Shown here one piece after another: positions 1 to 9,294 of a stretch of 64,000 nucleotides of DNA. The position numbers and the translations under genes are program-made. Every line of letters starts with the position of its first letter. Positions within the stretch are counted from its first letter, which is position 1. The notes beneath the pieces are model-generated. The model was not told the DNA's origin. It made no database searches and worked only from the letters and a program-made list of their open reading frames with translations. Location of the stretch: NCBI GenBank assembly GCA_002722255.1, contig PBLD01000006.1, positions 153,332 to 217,331 on the forward strand, in the 5' to 3' direction. This DNA comes from Winogradskyella sp. (GTDB lineage: Bacteria; Bacteroidota; Bacteroidia; Flavobacteriales; Flavobacteriaceae).

Positions 1-795
1 CCTTCTTTTGAATTACTAGAAGGGGATATTAGAGATTTGGAAACTTGTAAAAGAGCAATGGATGGTATAGATTATGTAACACATCAAGCGGCATTAGGAT
101 CTGTACCACGATCTATTAATGATCCTTCAACTTCAAATGAGGTAAATATTTCTGGGTTTTTAAACATGCTTATTGCTTTAAAAGAAAGTAAGACTGTAAA
201 GCGTATGATGTACGCTGCCTCAAGTTCAACGTATGGAGATAGTAAAGCCTTACCAAAAGTTGAAGATACTATAGGGAAACCATTGTCACCTTATGCGGTA
301 ACAAAGTATGTAAACGAATTGTATGCAGATGTTTTTGGAAAAACTTATGGTACAGATGTTATTGGTTTAAGATATTTTAATGTATTCGGACCAAAGCAAA
401 GTCCAAATGGTGCTTATGCGGCAGTAATTCCATTATTTATGCAAGCACTTAAGGATAATAAGCCATCTAAAATTAATGGTGATGGAGAGCAAACCAGAGA
501 TTTTACATTTGTAGATAATGCAGTTCAAGCTAATATTAGAGGGTTCTTTGCTCCTAAAGAAGCAGCAAACGAAGTGTTTAATGTTGCTTGTGGTGAGCGT
601 ATTACAGTAAATTACCTTTGGGATTCACTAAAAGCTGCGGCAGACTCTGATCTAGATGCAGTCTATGGGCCACCAAGACAAGGAGATGTAAGAGATTCTC
701 TGGCAGATATTTCTAAAGCAGAAAACCTTTTAGGTTATAAACCTAAATATACAGTTAGAGAAGGCTTAAAAATTACTTGGGATTACTTTAATTAA
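1..795 (+). CDS. NAD-dependent UDP-HexNAc C4-epimerase, WbpP-like (5' truncated by window)
   Basis: Short-chain dehydrogenase-type sugar epimerase, expected to interconvert UDP-GlcNAc and UDP-GalNAc (or their uronates) in the cytoplasm as a precursor step for the glycan locus. The frame is open from base 1, so the gene begins outside the window; about 60-70 N-terminal residues, including the Rossmann GxxGxxG, are missing. Visible are the active-site ASSSTYGD stretch (nt ~219-242), the catalytic tyrosine-lysine pair in SPYAVTK (nt ~284-304), and the RYFNVFGPKQ and GDGEQTRDF motifs typical of WbpP/Gne-like epimerases. A TTG at 37 is not a credible start because conserved sequence (LLEGDIRD) lies before it. 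The exact substrate is inferred. Confidence 0.85.
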   Translation, partial: PSFELLEGDIRDLETCKRAMDGIDYVTHQAALGSVPRSINDPSTSNEVNISGFLNMLIALKESKTVKRMMYAASSSTYGDSKALPKVEDTIGKPLSPYAVTKYVNELYADVFGKTYGTDVIGLRYFNVFGPKQSPNGAYAAVIPLFMQALKDNKPSKINGDGEQTRDFTFVDNAVQANIRGFFAPKEAANEVFNVACGERITVNYLWDSLKAAADSDLDAVYGPPRQGDVRDSLADISKAENLLGYKPKYTVREGLKITWDYFN

Positions 796-927
796 ATTCT
801 AATATATTTCTTGAAGAATTTTATTTGATTTAGTTTTTCTGAGTTTTTATTCTTGTGATAAAAGGCTCTAGTTTTATATAAAAGCTTTAATTCATTTCTT
901 ATATTCGTCAAAGTAATTAAGAATAAA

Positions 928-1794
928 TTGAAGACAACTCAAGATAAATGGTTATTTGAAATCTCTTCGAAGCAAAAATTAGTAAGCTTTAATTTTACTG
1001 AAATTTGGCGCTATAGAGATTTGCTTTTTCTTTTTGTAAAACGGGATATAATAACAGCTTATAAGCAAACTATCCTAGGACCATTATGGTATGTAATTCA
1101 ACCATTATTTACCTCTGTAATATTTACACTAATCTTTAATAATTTAGGTCAAATAAAAACAGGAAATGTAGATCCATTTCTATTTAATTTAACAGGAATC
1201 ACACTTTGGAATTATTTCAAGCAATGCTTAACAGGTACATCTAATACTTTTACAAAGAATCAGAATATTTTTGGAAAAGTTTACTTTCCTAGAGCTATAA
1301 TGCCATTATCTGTTACGATTTCTAATTTAGTGAAGTTTGGTATTCAATTTCTAATACTTGTAGGTTTTTATGTTTTCTATTTAATTAAGGGAGATAATTT
1401 ATCAGTATCATTCAATTATTTAATGCTATTGCCATTATATGTCTTTATGATGGCATTATTCGGATTAGGGTTTGGTATGCTATTATCTGCTATGACTACA
1501 AAATACAGAGATCTAACAGTATTGGTCGGGTTTGGGGTTCAGTTACTAATGTACTTGTCAGCAGTTCCTTATCCATTAAGTGAAGCTAAAGATAAATTCC
1601 CAACTACTGTTGCGACTTTGGTAGAATACAACCCTTTATCCCAAATTATAGAAGGATTTAGATTTGTAGTTTTAAATGTTGGAAGTATAGAGGTCAGTAA
1701 AATCTTTATTACATTAATTATCTGTATTCTAACATTTTTAATAGGATTAGTGATTTTTAATAAAACAGAAAAATCATTTATTGATACAGTATGA
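928..1794 (+). CDS. wzm: Polysaccharide ABC exporter permease (Wzm-like)
   Basis: Inner-membrane permease of an ABC-2 exporter that moves a lipid-linked O-antigen or capsule chain to the periplasm. The 288-residue protein has a short cytoplasmic N-terminus, the conserved LGPLWYVIQPL segment near residues 50-60, then about six hydrophobic segments up to residue ~280, the normal size and layout for Wzm/TagG/KpsM. Translation most likely starts at TTG 928; no in-frame ATG gives the conserved N-terminus. Its stop overlaps the ATPase start (ATGA at 1791), so the two subunits are translationally coupled. The 132 bp gap upstream holds only a weak promoter-like sequence. Confidence 0.9.
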   Translation: MKTTQDKWLFEISSKQKLVSFNFTEIWRYRDLLFLFVKRDIITAYKQTILGPLWYVIQPLFTSVIFTLIFNNLGQIKTGNVDPFLFNLTGITLWNYFKQCLTGTSNTFTKNQNIFGKVYFPRAIMPLSVTISNLVKFGIQFLILVGFYVFYLIKGDNLSVSFNYLMLLPLYVFMMALFGLGFGMLLSAMTTKYRDLTVLVGFGVQLLMYLSAVPYPLSEAKDKFPTTVATLVEYNPLSQIIEGFRFVVLNVGSIEVSKIFITLIICILTFLIGLVIFNKTEKSFIDTV

Positions 1795-3077
1795 TGCATT
1801 CAAATGTGATATTAAAAGTAGAAGGCATAGGTAAACAATATAGATTGGGATTGGTAGGAACTGGGACCATTACTCAAGATCTTAATCGTTGGTGGAGTAG
1901 AGTTAGGGGAAAAGAAGATCCTTATCTTAAAATCGGCGATACAAACATAAGATCAGAACAAGGAAGTTCTAACTATGTTTGGGCATTACAGAATATTAAT
2001 TTTGAAGTTAATCAAGGAGAGGTTTTAGGAATAATAGGGAAGAATGGAGCAGGTAAATCAACATTGCTTAAAATACTATCTAGAGTAACTGCCCCAACCT
2101 TAGGAACCATAAAATCAAAGGGTAGAATAGCGTCCTTACTAGAAGTAGGTACAGGGTTTCATCCCGAAATGACAGGAAGAGAGAATATTTATCTCAATGG
2201 AGCGATCTTAGGAATGACAAAAGCCGAAATCTCCAGAAAAATCGATGAGATTATAGATTTTTCAGGATGTTTACGATACATAGATACACCAGTTAAGCGT
2301 TATAGTAGTGGAATGACAGTCCGTTTAGCTTTTGCTGTTGCTGCACATTTAGAACCCGATATTTTGGTAATCGATGAGGTTTTAGCTGTTGGTGACGCAG
2401 AATTTCAGAAAAAAGCCATTGGCAAAATGCAGGATATTTCTAAAGGACAAGGGCGTACTGTACTTTTTGTTAGCCATAATATGGCTAGTGTAAAACAGTT
2501 ATGTGATAGAGGAATTGTTTTAAAAGATGGAAAAGTTTTGTTTTCTGGTGGTATAGAAGACTGTGTTGAAGAATATTTGAATGAGCATGATGAAAGTACT
2601 GAGCATAGAGCTCAAGTAGTTTGGTCGGAAAATGAAGCACCAGGTTCTGAAGATTTTATTCTATTGGGTGTGAAAACCACGAATCATAAGGGTCAAATTA
2701 AAAGCATTTTTTTAAATAATGAAAGTGTTCACATTTGTATTGAAACCAAATTACTTTCAGATCTAAATAACATGAGACTCAATTTTAAACTTTATAATAG
2801 CAATGAAATAATTGTTTTTTCTACCAGCTCTCATCAATTTGAGGCTGTTAATAAAAGAGTAGGCATATATAATTATGAAATCGTAATACCACCTAATTTG
2901 TTAAATCATGATACATACAAAATTGCTCTTCAAGCTGGTATGCCAGGTATAAAGCAAATATTATTTTCAACTAAAGTTTTAAATTTTTCAATTGAAAAGA
3001 TAACATCTTCAGGAACTACTTATTCTACTGTATTGCCTGGAGTAATAGCACCAAATATCACTTGGAATATCAGATGA
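1791..3077 (+). CDS. wzt: Polysaccharide ABC exporter ATPase with C-terminal glycan-binding domain (Wzt-like)
   Basis: ATPase subunit of the exporter encoded with the preceding permease. Walker A GKNGAGKS is at residues 83-90, the ABC signature YSSGMTVRL at 171-179 and Walker B ILVIDE at 191-196. At 428 residues it is much longer than a bare KpsT-type ATPase. The extra ~150 residues after about 270 are beta-rich, as in Wzt proteins whose C-terminal domain recognises the non-reducing end of the finished chain. This suggests an exporter specific for a terminally capped glycan; the methyltransferase and sulfotransferases downstream could make such a cap (inference). It overlaps the next gene by ATGA. 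Confidence 0.92.
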   Translation: MMHSNVILKVEGIGKQYRLGLVGTGTITQDLNRWWSRVRGKEDPYLKIGDTNIRSEQGSSNYVWALQNINFEVNQGEVLGIIGKNGAGKSTLLKILSRVTAPTLGTIKSKGRIASLLEVGTGFHPEMTGRENIYLNGAILGMTKAEISRKIDEIIDFSGCLRYIDTPVKRYSSGMTVRLAFAVAAHLEPDILVIDEVLAVGDAEFQKKAIGKMQDISKGQGRTVLFVSHNMASVKQLCDRGIVLKDGKVLFSGGIEDCVEEYLNEHDESTEHRAQVVWSENEAPGSEDFILLGVKTTNHKGQIKSIFLNNESVHICIETKLLSDLNNMRLNFKLYNSNEIIVFSTSSHQFEAVNKRVGIYNYEIVIPPNLLNHDTYKIALQAGMPGIKQILFSTKVLNFSIEKITSSGTTYSTVLPGVIAPNITWNIR

Positions 3078-3910
3078 AAGCGCGAATCAAAAATTTTTTT
3101 AGTAAAACATTTGGGATAAACCCTGAAAAACTTACTGGTGAATTATCAGATTTAGAAAAACTAGCTCAGTATGGATTTGAGAACTTTGGTACTTTCAATG
3201 ACGAAGATGTCTTTATAATTGGTTACCCAAAATCGGGTAACACATTATTGCAACATATTGTTGCGCATTTAGTTTATGGTCTTAGGAATGACGCGCCCAA
3301 ATCGCTGATAAATAGTTGTGTGACCGAATTCTACAATAATCCTGTTTTCTTTAGGCACGATAAGAGACATTTTTTTAAATCACACGAGCTGCCCAAGAAA
3401 GAATTTAAAAAAGTAATCTACATTATCCGTGATGGAAGAGAGTCTATACGTTCGTATTATTATATGAGAAAAAATTTAAACGAAAAAGCATCTCTTGATG
3501 AAATGTATCTGTCAGGCGGTGACTCTTTTGTAGGTACATGGAATAATCATTTGGCTATGTGGCATAAAAATCCCTATAATGCCTCTATTTTGTATTTAAA
3601 ATATGAAGATCTAATAAAAGATAAAACTACTGAAATACTGAAAATCTGTAATTTCTTAAATTTAGAAAGATCTAAAGAAGATATTGTAAAAGTTTTTGAC
3701 GCAACTAGCTTTGAAAATATGAAAAAGATGGAAAATAGTTATAGCTGGCAGGTTGTTAGGTCTTATAGAACATGGAAGAAGGAAGGTAGCTTTGTTAGAG
3801 AAGGCAAAACGTCTGGATTTAAAAAAGATAAGGCTGTTAATGATTCTTCCTTAAAGCAATTTGTTGAATTATCAAAACAAATGTTAACTCATTATGGTTA
3901 TCTTAAATAA
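3074..3910 (+). CDS. Sulfotransferase domain protein
   Basis: Predicted PAPS-dependent sulfotransferase acting on a glycan (278 residues). The 5'-phosphosulfate loop IGYPKSGNT is at residues 49-57 and a 3'-phosphate-binding region with YIIRDGRESIRS lies near 116-127, both in the positions usual for the Sulfotransfer_1 family. The start is set at ATG 3074, which overlaps the wzt stop as ATGA; a TTG at 3062 would only add four residues inside wzt. Coupling to wzt ties it to the exported polysaccharide. The acceptor sugar cannot be read from sequence. Confidence 0.82.
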   Translation: MKARIKNFFSKTFGINPEKLTGELSDLEKLAQYGFENFGTFNDEDVFIIGYPKSGNTLLQHIVAHLVYGLRNDAPKSLINSCVTEFYNNPVFFRHDKRHFFKSHELPKKEFKKVIYIIRDGRESIRSYYYMRKNLNEKASLDEMYLSGGDSFVGTWNNHLAMWHKNPYNASILYLKYEDLIKDKTTEILKICNFLNLERSKEDIVKVFDATSFENMKKMENSYSWQVVRSYRTWKKEGSFVREGKTSGFKKDKAVNDSSLKQFVELSKQMLTHYGYLK

Positions 3911-3979
3911 TCAAAAATTTTATCATTAGTCCAATGCCGTAAATATATCTTAGTTTAATACAATTAAAAAAAATAATAT

Positions 3980-4948
3980 TTGGAAAGCAAAAACTTAATC
4001 TTTCTTATTTCCCAACCTAGATCTGGTTCGTCAATGCTACAGCAGCTCATTTTGAGTAATGGCAAAATTGTATCTTCTCCTGAGCCATGGCAAATGCTAT
4101 CACTAATTCACACATTTAAGATTACTGAAAATAAAGAAGGTTTCAATCCTAATTATGCTTCAATAAATTTTACACGTTATCTTTCTGAGCTTAAAGGTGG
4201 ACTTTTAGATTACAAACACAATATTAAAAATCTAGCGCTAAAACTTTATGGGGATAGAGTTGAAGATGGCCAATATTTTTTAGATAAAACACCAAGATAT
4301 TATCATATTATTGAAGAACTTTATGATATGTTTCCTGAGGCAAAATTCGTTTTCTTGGTGAGGAATCCTCTTTCAGTATTTGCCTCAATATTAGATTATA
4401 ATTTCAAAGGTGACTTTATTGAATTCCTTAAATCTAGTGATAGGTTAGATGATCTATTTTTGGCTCCAAAATTCATTCAACGTAGCATAGAAAGGCATGA
4501 AAACGCTATTTTAATTCGGTATGAGGATATTGTAAAAACAACTAATAAGACACTGAAAAATCTCTTTGATTATTTAGGATTTGAACAATCAATTAAGAAA
4601 GAATATAAAATTCAAGGCGCTTTTTCCAATTCGCAACATGTAGATACAAAAAGCTTGAATAAGCACAATGAACCAGTTGAAAGTTATTTGGATTCATGGA
4701 AATCCGTAATAGATACCAAACAAAAAAAAAAGCTAGCAAAGCAATATCTAAAAAAACTAGGACTTGATAACCCATATTTTAATTATAACCTGAGAGATAT
4801 TTATAATCAATTAGAGAACCATATGACAAAGAGGCAACATTATTTTTCAATTCCATTTAATTTACTATCCCAAAAAGAAGAAAATTTAAGTACTTTTCAA
4901 TTGATAAAAAAGAGAGTTTTAATAAAACTACAAAGCAAGATCTCATAA
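3980..4948 (+). CDS. Sulfotransferase family protein
   Basis: Second predicted sulfotransferase of the locus, 322 residues. The phosphosulfate-binding loop SQPRSGSS is at residues 11-18 and the phosphate-binding FVFLVRNPLSVFAS region at ~123-136; LDKTPRYY near 101 is also typical of the Sulfotransfer_3 type. It starts with TTG at 3980 after a 69 bp gap. A run of ten A residues (4722-4731) inside the gene encodes lysines and is a possible slippage site. Its last base is shared with the next start (TAATG). The target is unknown, but context points to sulfation of the surface glycan. Confidence 0.82.
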   Translation: MESKNLIFLISQPRSGSSMLQQLILSNGKIVSSPEPWQMLSLIHTFKITENKEGFNPNYASINFTRYLSELKGGLLDYKHNIKNLALKLYGDRVEDGQYFLDKTPRYYHIIEELYDMFPEAKFVFLVRNPLSVFASILDYNFKGDFIEFLKSSDRLDDLFLAPKFIQRSIERHENAILIRYEDIVKTTNKTLKNLFDYLGFEQSIKKEYKIQGAFSNSQHVDTKSLNKHNEPVESYLDSWKSVIDTKQKKKLAKQYLKKLGLDNPYFNYNLRDIYNQLENHMTKRQHYFSIPFNLLSQKEENLSTFQLIKKRVLIKLQSKIS

Positions 4949-5379
4949 TGGTAGAAGAAATAAAATATAAAAATAATTTGCTTGCAATCATTGTGTCTTC
5001 AAAATTTGAAAAAGAAGGTATTGCATTTTTTACACCTAATAGTTTTTCACAGCAATTAGGTTACATGAAACGAGAAAAGGATTATGTTATAGAGCCTCAT
5101 GTACACAACCCAGTTAAAAGAGAAGTTGTTTGGACTCAAGAAGTTTTGTTTATTAAATCCGGAAAAGTTCGAGTTGATTTTTATGATGAAGAAAAAATAT
5201 ATCTAAAAAGTAGAGTTCTAGAAAAAGGTGACATCATTCTTTTAGCGGCTGGAGGACATGGTTTTGAAATGCTTGAAGAAAGTGAAATTATAGAAGTAAA
5301 ACAAGGGCCATATTCGGGCGATAAAGATAAAACTAGATTTGAGCCAGTAGATTCAAAAAAAATTCAAATAATAGAATGA
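4948..5379 (+). CDS. Cupin-fold protein of the polysaccharide locus
   Basis: Small 143-residue single-domain cupin. A metal-type cupin signature is visible: His51, His53 (PHVH) and Glu65 in motif 1, and His104 (GGHGFEM) in motif 2. Cupins beside DegT-type aminotransferases often act on nucleotide-sugar keto intermediates (isomerases, epimerases), which would fit the coupled gene that follows (ATGA overlap at 5376). It lacks the specific signature I would need to call it FdtA or RmlC, so the reaction remains open. Confidence 0.65.
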   Translation: MVEEIKYKNNLLAIIVSSKFEKEGIAFFTPNSFSQQLGYMKREKDYVIEPHVHNPVKREVVWTQEVLFIKSGKVRVDFYDEEKIYLKSRVLEKGDIILLAAGGHGFEMLEESEIIEVKQGPYSGDKDKTRFEPVDSKKIQIIE

Positions 5380-6485
5380 TTCCTGTAAATGTCCCATTAC
5401 TTAATGGAAATGAAAAAAAATATCTAGAAGAGTGTATAGACTCAGGATGGATCTCTTCAGAAGGCCCTTTTGTATCTCGTTTTGAGAATGAATTTTCTAA
5501 ATATGTTGGTAAAGACTATGGTATTGCAGTTTCTAACGGCTCTGCGGCATTAGACGTAGCTATAAAAGCACTGAATTTTGAAAAGGGAAGTGAGGTAATA
5601 TGTCCAACCTTTACAATAATATCGCCTGTACAGAGTCTTATTAGTCAAGGTTTGGTTCCGGTTTTGGTAGATTCTAATGAAGATACTTGGAATATGGATG
5701 TACATCAAATAGAAGCTAAGATTACCTCAAAAACAAAGGCAATACTTGTTGTTCATATTTATGGCTTACCAGTAGATATGAACCCTATACTTCAATTAGC
5801 AAAAAAGTACAACTTAAAGATTATTGAAGATGCAGCGGAAATGCATGGTCAAACCTATTATGGTAAAAAATGTGGTGCTTTAGGAGATGTAAGTATTTTT
5901 AGTTTTTACCCAAACAAACATATCACTACAGGAGAAGGAGGAATGATTCTTACATCTGAAGAGAATATAGCAGAACGCTGCAAAAGTTTAAGAAACTTGT
6001 GTTTTGAAAAGGAAAGAAGATTTGTTCATAAGGAAATTGGGTGGAACTACAGAATGACAAACATGCAAGCAGCACTTGGTGTAGCTCAGCTAGAACAGAT
6101 AGATACTATCATACAAAGAAAAAGAGCTATTGGAAAAAAATATAATGAGCATTTTAGTAATAAAATAGACTTGGGCCTTCCATTAGCACAAACTGAGTAT
6201 GCTGAAAATATATATTGGGTTTACGGACTAATAGCTAAGACCGAAGAACAGTCTGTTAGAGTGCAAAAAAAACTAGGTAAATTAAAAATAGGAACAAGAC
6301 CTTTTTTTTGGTGCATGCATGAGCAACCAGTATTTAACAATTTAGGTTTCTTTAATTCTAATAAATTTCCTGTTGCAGAAAAATTAGCAAGAAATGGTTT
6401 TTACATACCATCGGGTTTAGGAATCACCAATACTCAAATAGACGAAGTAGCTGAAAATTTGATAAAAATAATAGCTAATGGATAG
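5376..6485 (+). CDS. DegT/DnrJ/EryC1/StrS-family sugar aminotransferase
   Basis: PLP-dependent aminotransferase that installs an amino group on a nucleotide keto-sugar. Full length at 369 residues. It shows the substrate loop SNGSAALD (53-60), PTFTIISP (77-84), EDAAEMHG (151-158) and the PLP-binding Lys181 in YPNKHITTGEGG (178-189). The overall pattern resembles perosamine-synthase/RfbE-like members, but the sugar and ring position are not resolvable by eye. It overlaps the cupin gene before it and the methyltransferase after it, so the three are probably one modification module. Confidence 0.88.
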   Translation: MIPVNVPLLNGNEKKYLEECIDSGWISSEGPFVSRFENEFSKYVGKDYGIAVSNGSAALDVAIKALNFEKGSEVICPTFTIISPVQSLISQGLVPVLVDSNEDTWNMDVHQIEAKITSKTKAILVVHIYGLPVDMNPILQLAKKYNLKIIEDAAEMHGQTYYGKKCGALGDVSIFSFYPNKHITTGEGGMILTSEENIAERCKSLRNLCFEKERRFVHKEIGWNYRMTNMQAALGVAQLEQIDTIIQRKRAIGKKYNEHFSNKIDLGLPLAQTEYAENIYWVYGLIAKTEEQSVRVQKKLGKLKIGTRPFFWCMHEQPVFNNLGFFNSNKFPVAEKLARNGFYIPSGLGITNTQIDEVAENLIKIIANG

Positions 6486-7239
6486 GTTTAATCTTTACGC
6501 TAAATATTATGATTTATTATATCAAGATAAGGATTATAATGGAGAGGTAGAGTATTTACAAAAGTTAATAAAGCAAAGTTTTTCTGATGATAAACTAACA
6601 TTATTAGAACTTGGATGTGGTACAGGTAATCATGCAAAGATTTTTTCCGAGAAAGGGTATTTTGTTGAGGGAGTCGATTTATCTTCACAAATGATTAAAA
6701 TAGCCAAAGAAAAAAACAGAGAAGATGATAACCTCTGTTTTTTTGAAGGCGATATAATTAACTACAGATCAAAAAGAAAATTTGATGTTGTATTAAGTCT
6801 TTTTCATGTGGTTAGCTATCAGGATACGAACGAAAAAATTCAAAAAACACTACAAACAGCTCAATATCATTTAAAACCAGATGGACTTTTTATTTTCGAT
6901 TTTTGGTACGGTCCTGGAGTTCTAACGGATCCTCCAGTAGTAAGAGAAAAAAAATTGGAGAATAAACAGCTTTCAGTGCATAGAACTGCAACACCTCAAG
7001 TTTTTGTAAATGATAATGTTGTAAATGTCTTATTTGATATTGCTATTAAGGATAAAATTAAAAATGAGTATGAAAATATTTCAGAGAAGCATACTATGAG
7101 ATATCTTTTTATTCCTGAGTTACGTTACATGCTAAATAATAATGGGTTTGAATTAGAGAATTATTACACCTGGATGACATTAGATAAACCAACAGCATCC
7201 ACCTGGAATGTAGTTGTTGTAGCAAAAAAGAATAGATAA
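6478..7239 (+). CDS. Class I SAM-dependent methyltransferase
   Basis: Cytoplasmic methyltransferase of 253 residues. SAM-binding motif I LLELGCGTGNHA is at residues 42-53, followed by the acidic GVDLSSQMI strand end (~64-72) and a motif II/III-like LSLFHVVSY region. It overlaps the aminotransferase by 8 bp and abuts the next glycosyltransferase (TAATG). Likely role: O- or N-methylation of an amino sugar, possibly the one made by the preceding two genes (inference). Chain-terminating methylation is another option, given the Wzt-type exporter upstream. Confidence 0.82.
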   Translation: MDRFNLYAKYYDLLYQDKDYNGEVEYLQKLIKQSFSDDKLTLLELGCGTGNHAKIFSEKGYFVEGVDLSSQMIKIAKEKNREDDNLCFFEGDIINYRSKRKFDVVLSLFHVVSYQDTNEKIQKTLQTAQYHLKPDGLFIFDFWYGPGVLTDPPVVREKKLENKQLSVHRTATPQVFVNDNVVNVLFDIAIKDKIKNEYENISEKHTMRYLFIPELRYMLNNNGFELENYYTWMTLDKPTASTWNVVVVAKKNR

Positions 7240-8447
7240 TGAAGGTAGCTGTATGGATTGATAGTGCAATGGTACCCTCTGTTGGTGGTGGGTTTTCGTA
7301 TAACTCTAAGTTGGTAGAATTAATCGATAAAAAAACATTTAATTCCAAATTAGAAGTATGCTTTATTAGTGCTAATATCAGTAATTACAAGTTTACAAAA
7401 CCTTATGTTGTTATTAATACGGAAGGAAAAAAGCTCTCTTTTTTTCAAAATGCAATAGTTGAGTTATCGCGTAAAACTGGTTTTCTAAAAAGATTAAAAC
7501 GTGTAATTCAACAAAAGCACAATAACGAGGTCATACAAAAGTTGCATTTTCAAATTGAAAAAAATAAGATAGATTTAATATACTATGTTTCACCAATGCA
7601 ATGCTATATTCCTAGATTTCCGTTTATATCCACTAACTGGGATTTAGGGCATTTAACGTTACCTCCTTTTCCTGAAGTCACGGAACCAAAAGAGTTAATG
7701 ACTCGTACTAATTGGTATGAATGTGTATTACCTAAAGCAAAATATATATTTACAGAATCAGAAGCAGGTAGAAAAGAATTAATAGATTTGCTTGCAATAC
7801 CAGAGGACAAAATAAAAGTTGTTCCAATTTTTCCTGGAAATCTTGTACATCTCAATGTTTCAGAAGAGACTCAATCACAAATTCTTAATAAGTTAAAACT
7901 AGAGAAAAATAAGTTTTTTATGTATCCAGCTCAATTTTGGAAACATAAAAATCATGAAATATTAATTTCTGCTTTTGAGAGTGTTTTAAAAAATTATCCA
8001 AGTATAAAACTAGTGTTAAGTGGAAGCGATAAGGGCGAGTTAGAAAATATACTTAGTTTAATAAAAGCAAAACAATTAGAGTCTAGCATTATTTATACCG
8101 GATTTGTTTCTAATGAAGAGTTGTATACCTTATATAAAAAGGCATTAGCTTTAGTTTTTCCTTCACTTTTAGGTCCTACAAATATGCCACCTTTGGAAGC
8201 AAGGGTATTGGGCTGTCCAGTATTGTGTTCAGACTTTTTAGGTCATAGAGAGCAGTTAGGTGATGGCGCTTTGTATTTTAATCCTGAGAATGAAGATGAA
8301 ATAGTTAAGAGTATGCTAACTGTTTTAGATCACATTAAAAGAGAGTCTTTGTTAGAAAAAGCATCTGTTGAGTTAGCTAACTCTAAGTTTAATGGCAATA
8401 ATGCGGTCGCAAAAATTGAAGAACATTTGTTGGCTGCATTAAAATAG
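7239..8447 (+). CDS. Glycosyltransferase, GT4-like
   Basis: GT-B fold glycosyltransferase of 402 residues. The C-terminal half carries the family pattern PAQFWKHKNH (substrate/phosphate strand), TGFVSNEELYTLYKKA, and a nucleotide-binding GPTNMPPLEARVLGCPVLCSD region (~310-330). It is the last gene of the run that starts at 928 and is convergent with the minus-strand sulfotransferase 8 bp away. Sugar donor and acceptor are unknown. Confidence 0.82.
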   Translation: MKVAVWIDSAMVPSVGGGFSYNSKLVELIDKKTFNSKLEVCFISANISNYKFTKPYVVINTEGKKLSFFQNAIVELSRKTGFLKRLKRVIQQKHNNEVIQKLHFQIEKNKIDLIYYVSPMQCYIPRFPFISTNWDLGHLTLPPFPEVTEPKELMTRTNWYECVLPKAKYIFTESEAGRKELIDLLAIPEDKIKVVPIFPGNLVHLNVSEETQSQILNKLKLEKNKFFMYPAQFWKHKNHEILISAFESVLKNYPSIKLVLSGSDKGELENILSLIKAKQLESSIIYTGFVSNEELYTLYKKALALVFPSLLGPTNMPPLEARVLGCPVLCSDFLGHREQLGDGALYFNPENEDEIVKSMLTVLDHIKRESLLEKASVELANSKFNGNNAVAKIEEHLLAALK

Positions 8448-8455
8448 TTGTAAGC

Positions 8456-9127
8456 TTATTCGCCAAACTCAAATTTAAAATAATCAATTTCCTTTTTATA
8501 ATTTTTATTAATAAAGTCTATTGTTTCTGGGGTGTAGTGATTTGTGTAATGGTCGTATTGTCTAAATAGCAATTTTGGTAAAATTGCATCATCTATATTT
8601 AATTCATTGCAAACAATATTAAAATCATCTTGAAGGTTCTCAAATCTACCAATAAAGTCTAATGGTATATCTCCTTTTTTGTTTGTTATAAAATGCCATT
8701 GAGAAAAGGTGGAATGATGTACTTTTTCTTGCAAAAATTTTAGAAACGGGTACTCTAAGTCTTTTATGTTGTATGCCTGCCTATGAGATTCATCTTTCAT
8801 TACATTTCTATACCACGAAAATAATCTTGCCCAAGGATTTCTAACAAAAGAAAATTTATAGTAGTTTTTGTATTCTTTTTTTGATATTTCAGGATTTGTA
8901 AGGTTTTTAAAAAAAGAATAACTGCTTTTAGGTTTTCCTATTTTTAAGGCATAAAGACATTTTTTTAAGTGATAGTTTTTATCAAAAATCAACTCTATGT
9001 CTTTTATTGTTCTATGGTCTTGAACATCTCTTTTAAGTTCATCAAAATGTCCAAGTTTTCTTTCGATACTTGTCCCTCCAGTTTTAAAATTATGGATAAA
9101 AATGCATTTATGTTCTTTAGAAATCAT
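8456..9127 (-). CDS. Sulfotransferase family 2-like protein (opposite strand)
   Basis: Third predicted sulfotransferase, of a different subfamily from the other two. It has FKTGGTS at residues 14-20, as in carbohydrate (heparan/chondroitin-type) sulfotransferases, and FSFVRNPWARLFSWY near 92-106. About 223 residues. The start is placed at ATG 9127; an upstream TTG at 9133 would add two residues. It is the only minus-strand gene between 1 and 27 kb and splits the locus into two same-direction runs, so it may be a later insertion. A -7-like CAAATATC (9186-9193) lies upstream on its strand. Confidence 0.78.
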   Translation of the reverse strand: MISKEHKCIFIHNFKTGGTSIERKLGHFDELKRDVQDHRTIKDIELIFDKNYHLKKCLYALKIGKPKSSYSFFKNLTNPEISKKEYKNYYKFSFVRNPWARLFSWYRNVMKDESHRQAYNIKDLEYPFLKFLQEKVHHSTFSQWHFITNKKGDIPLDFIGRFENLQDDFNIVCNELNIDDAILPKLLFRQYDHYTNHYTPETIDFINKNYKKEIDYFKFEFGE

Positions 9128-9294
9128 ATGCAAAAGAATTAATATCTCAACACTTTTTGATTCGTAATAAATAGATTTATATTTACAAATATCAACTTTT
9201 AAAATTGATAATTCAGTTTATCTTGCAAAAGATGAGTATAAGAGATAATAAATTAATGGTTGCTATTTGCTAAAGAATTTAGTGGGTTAAGCAT

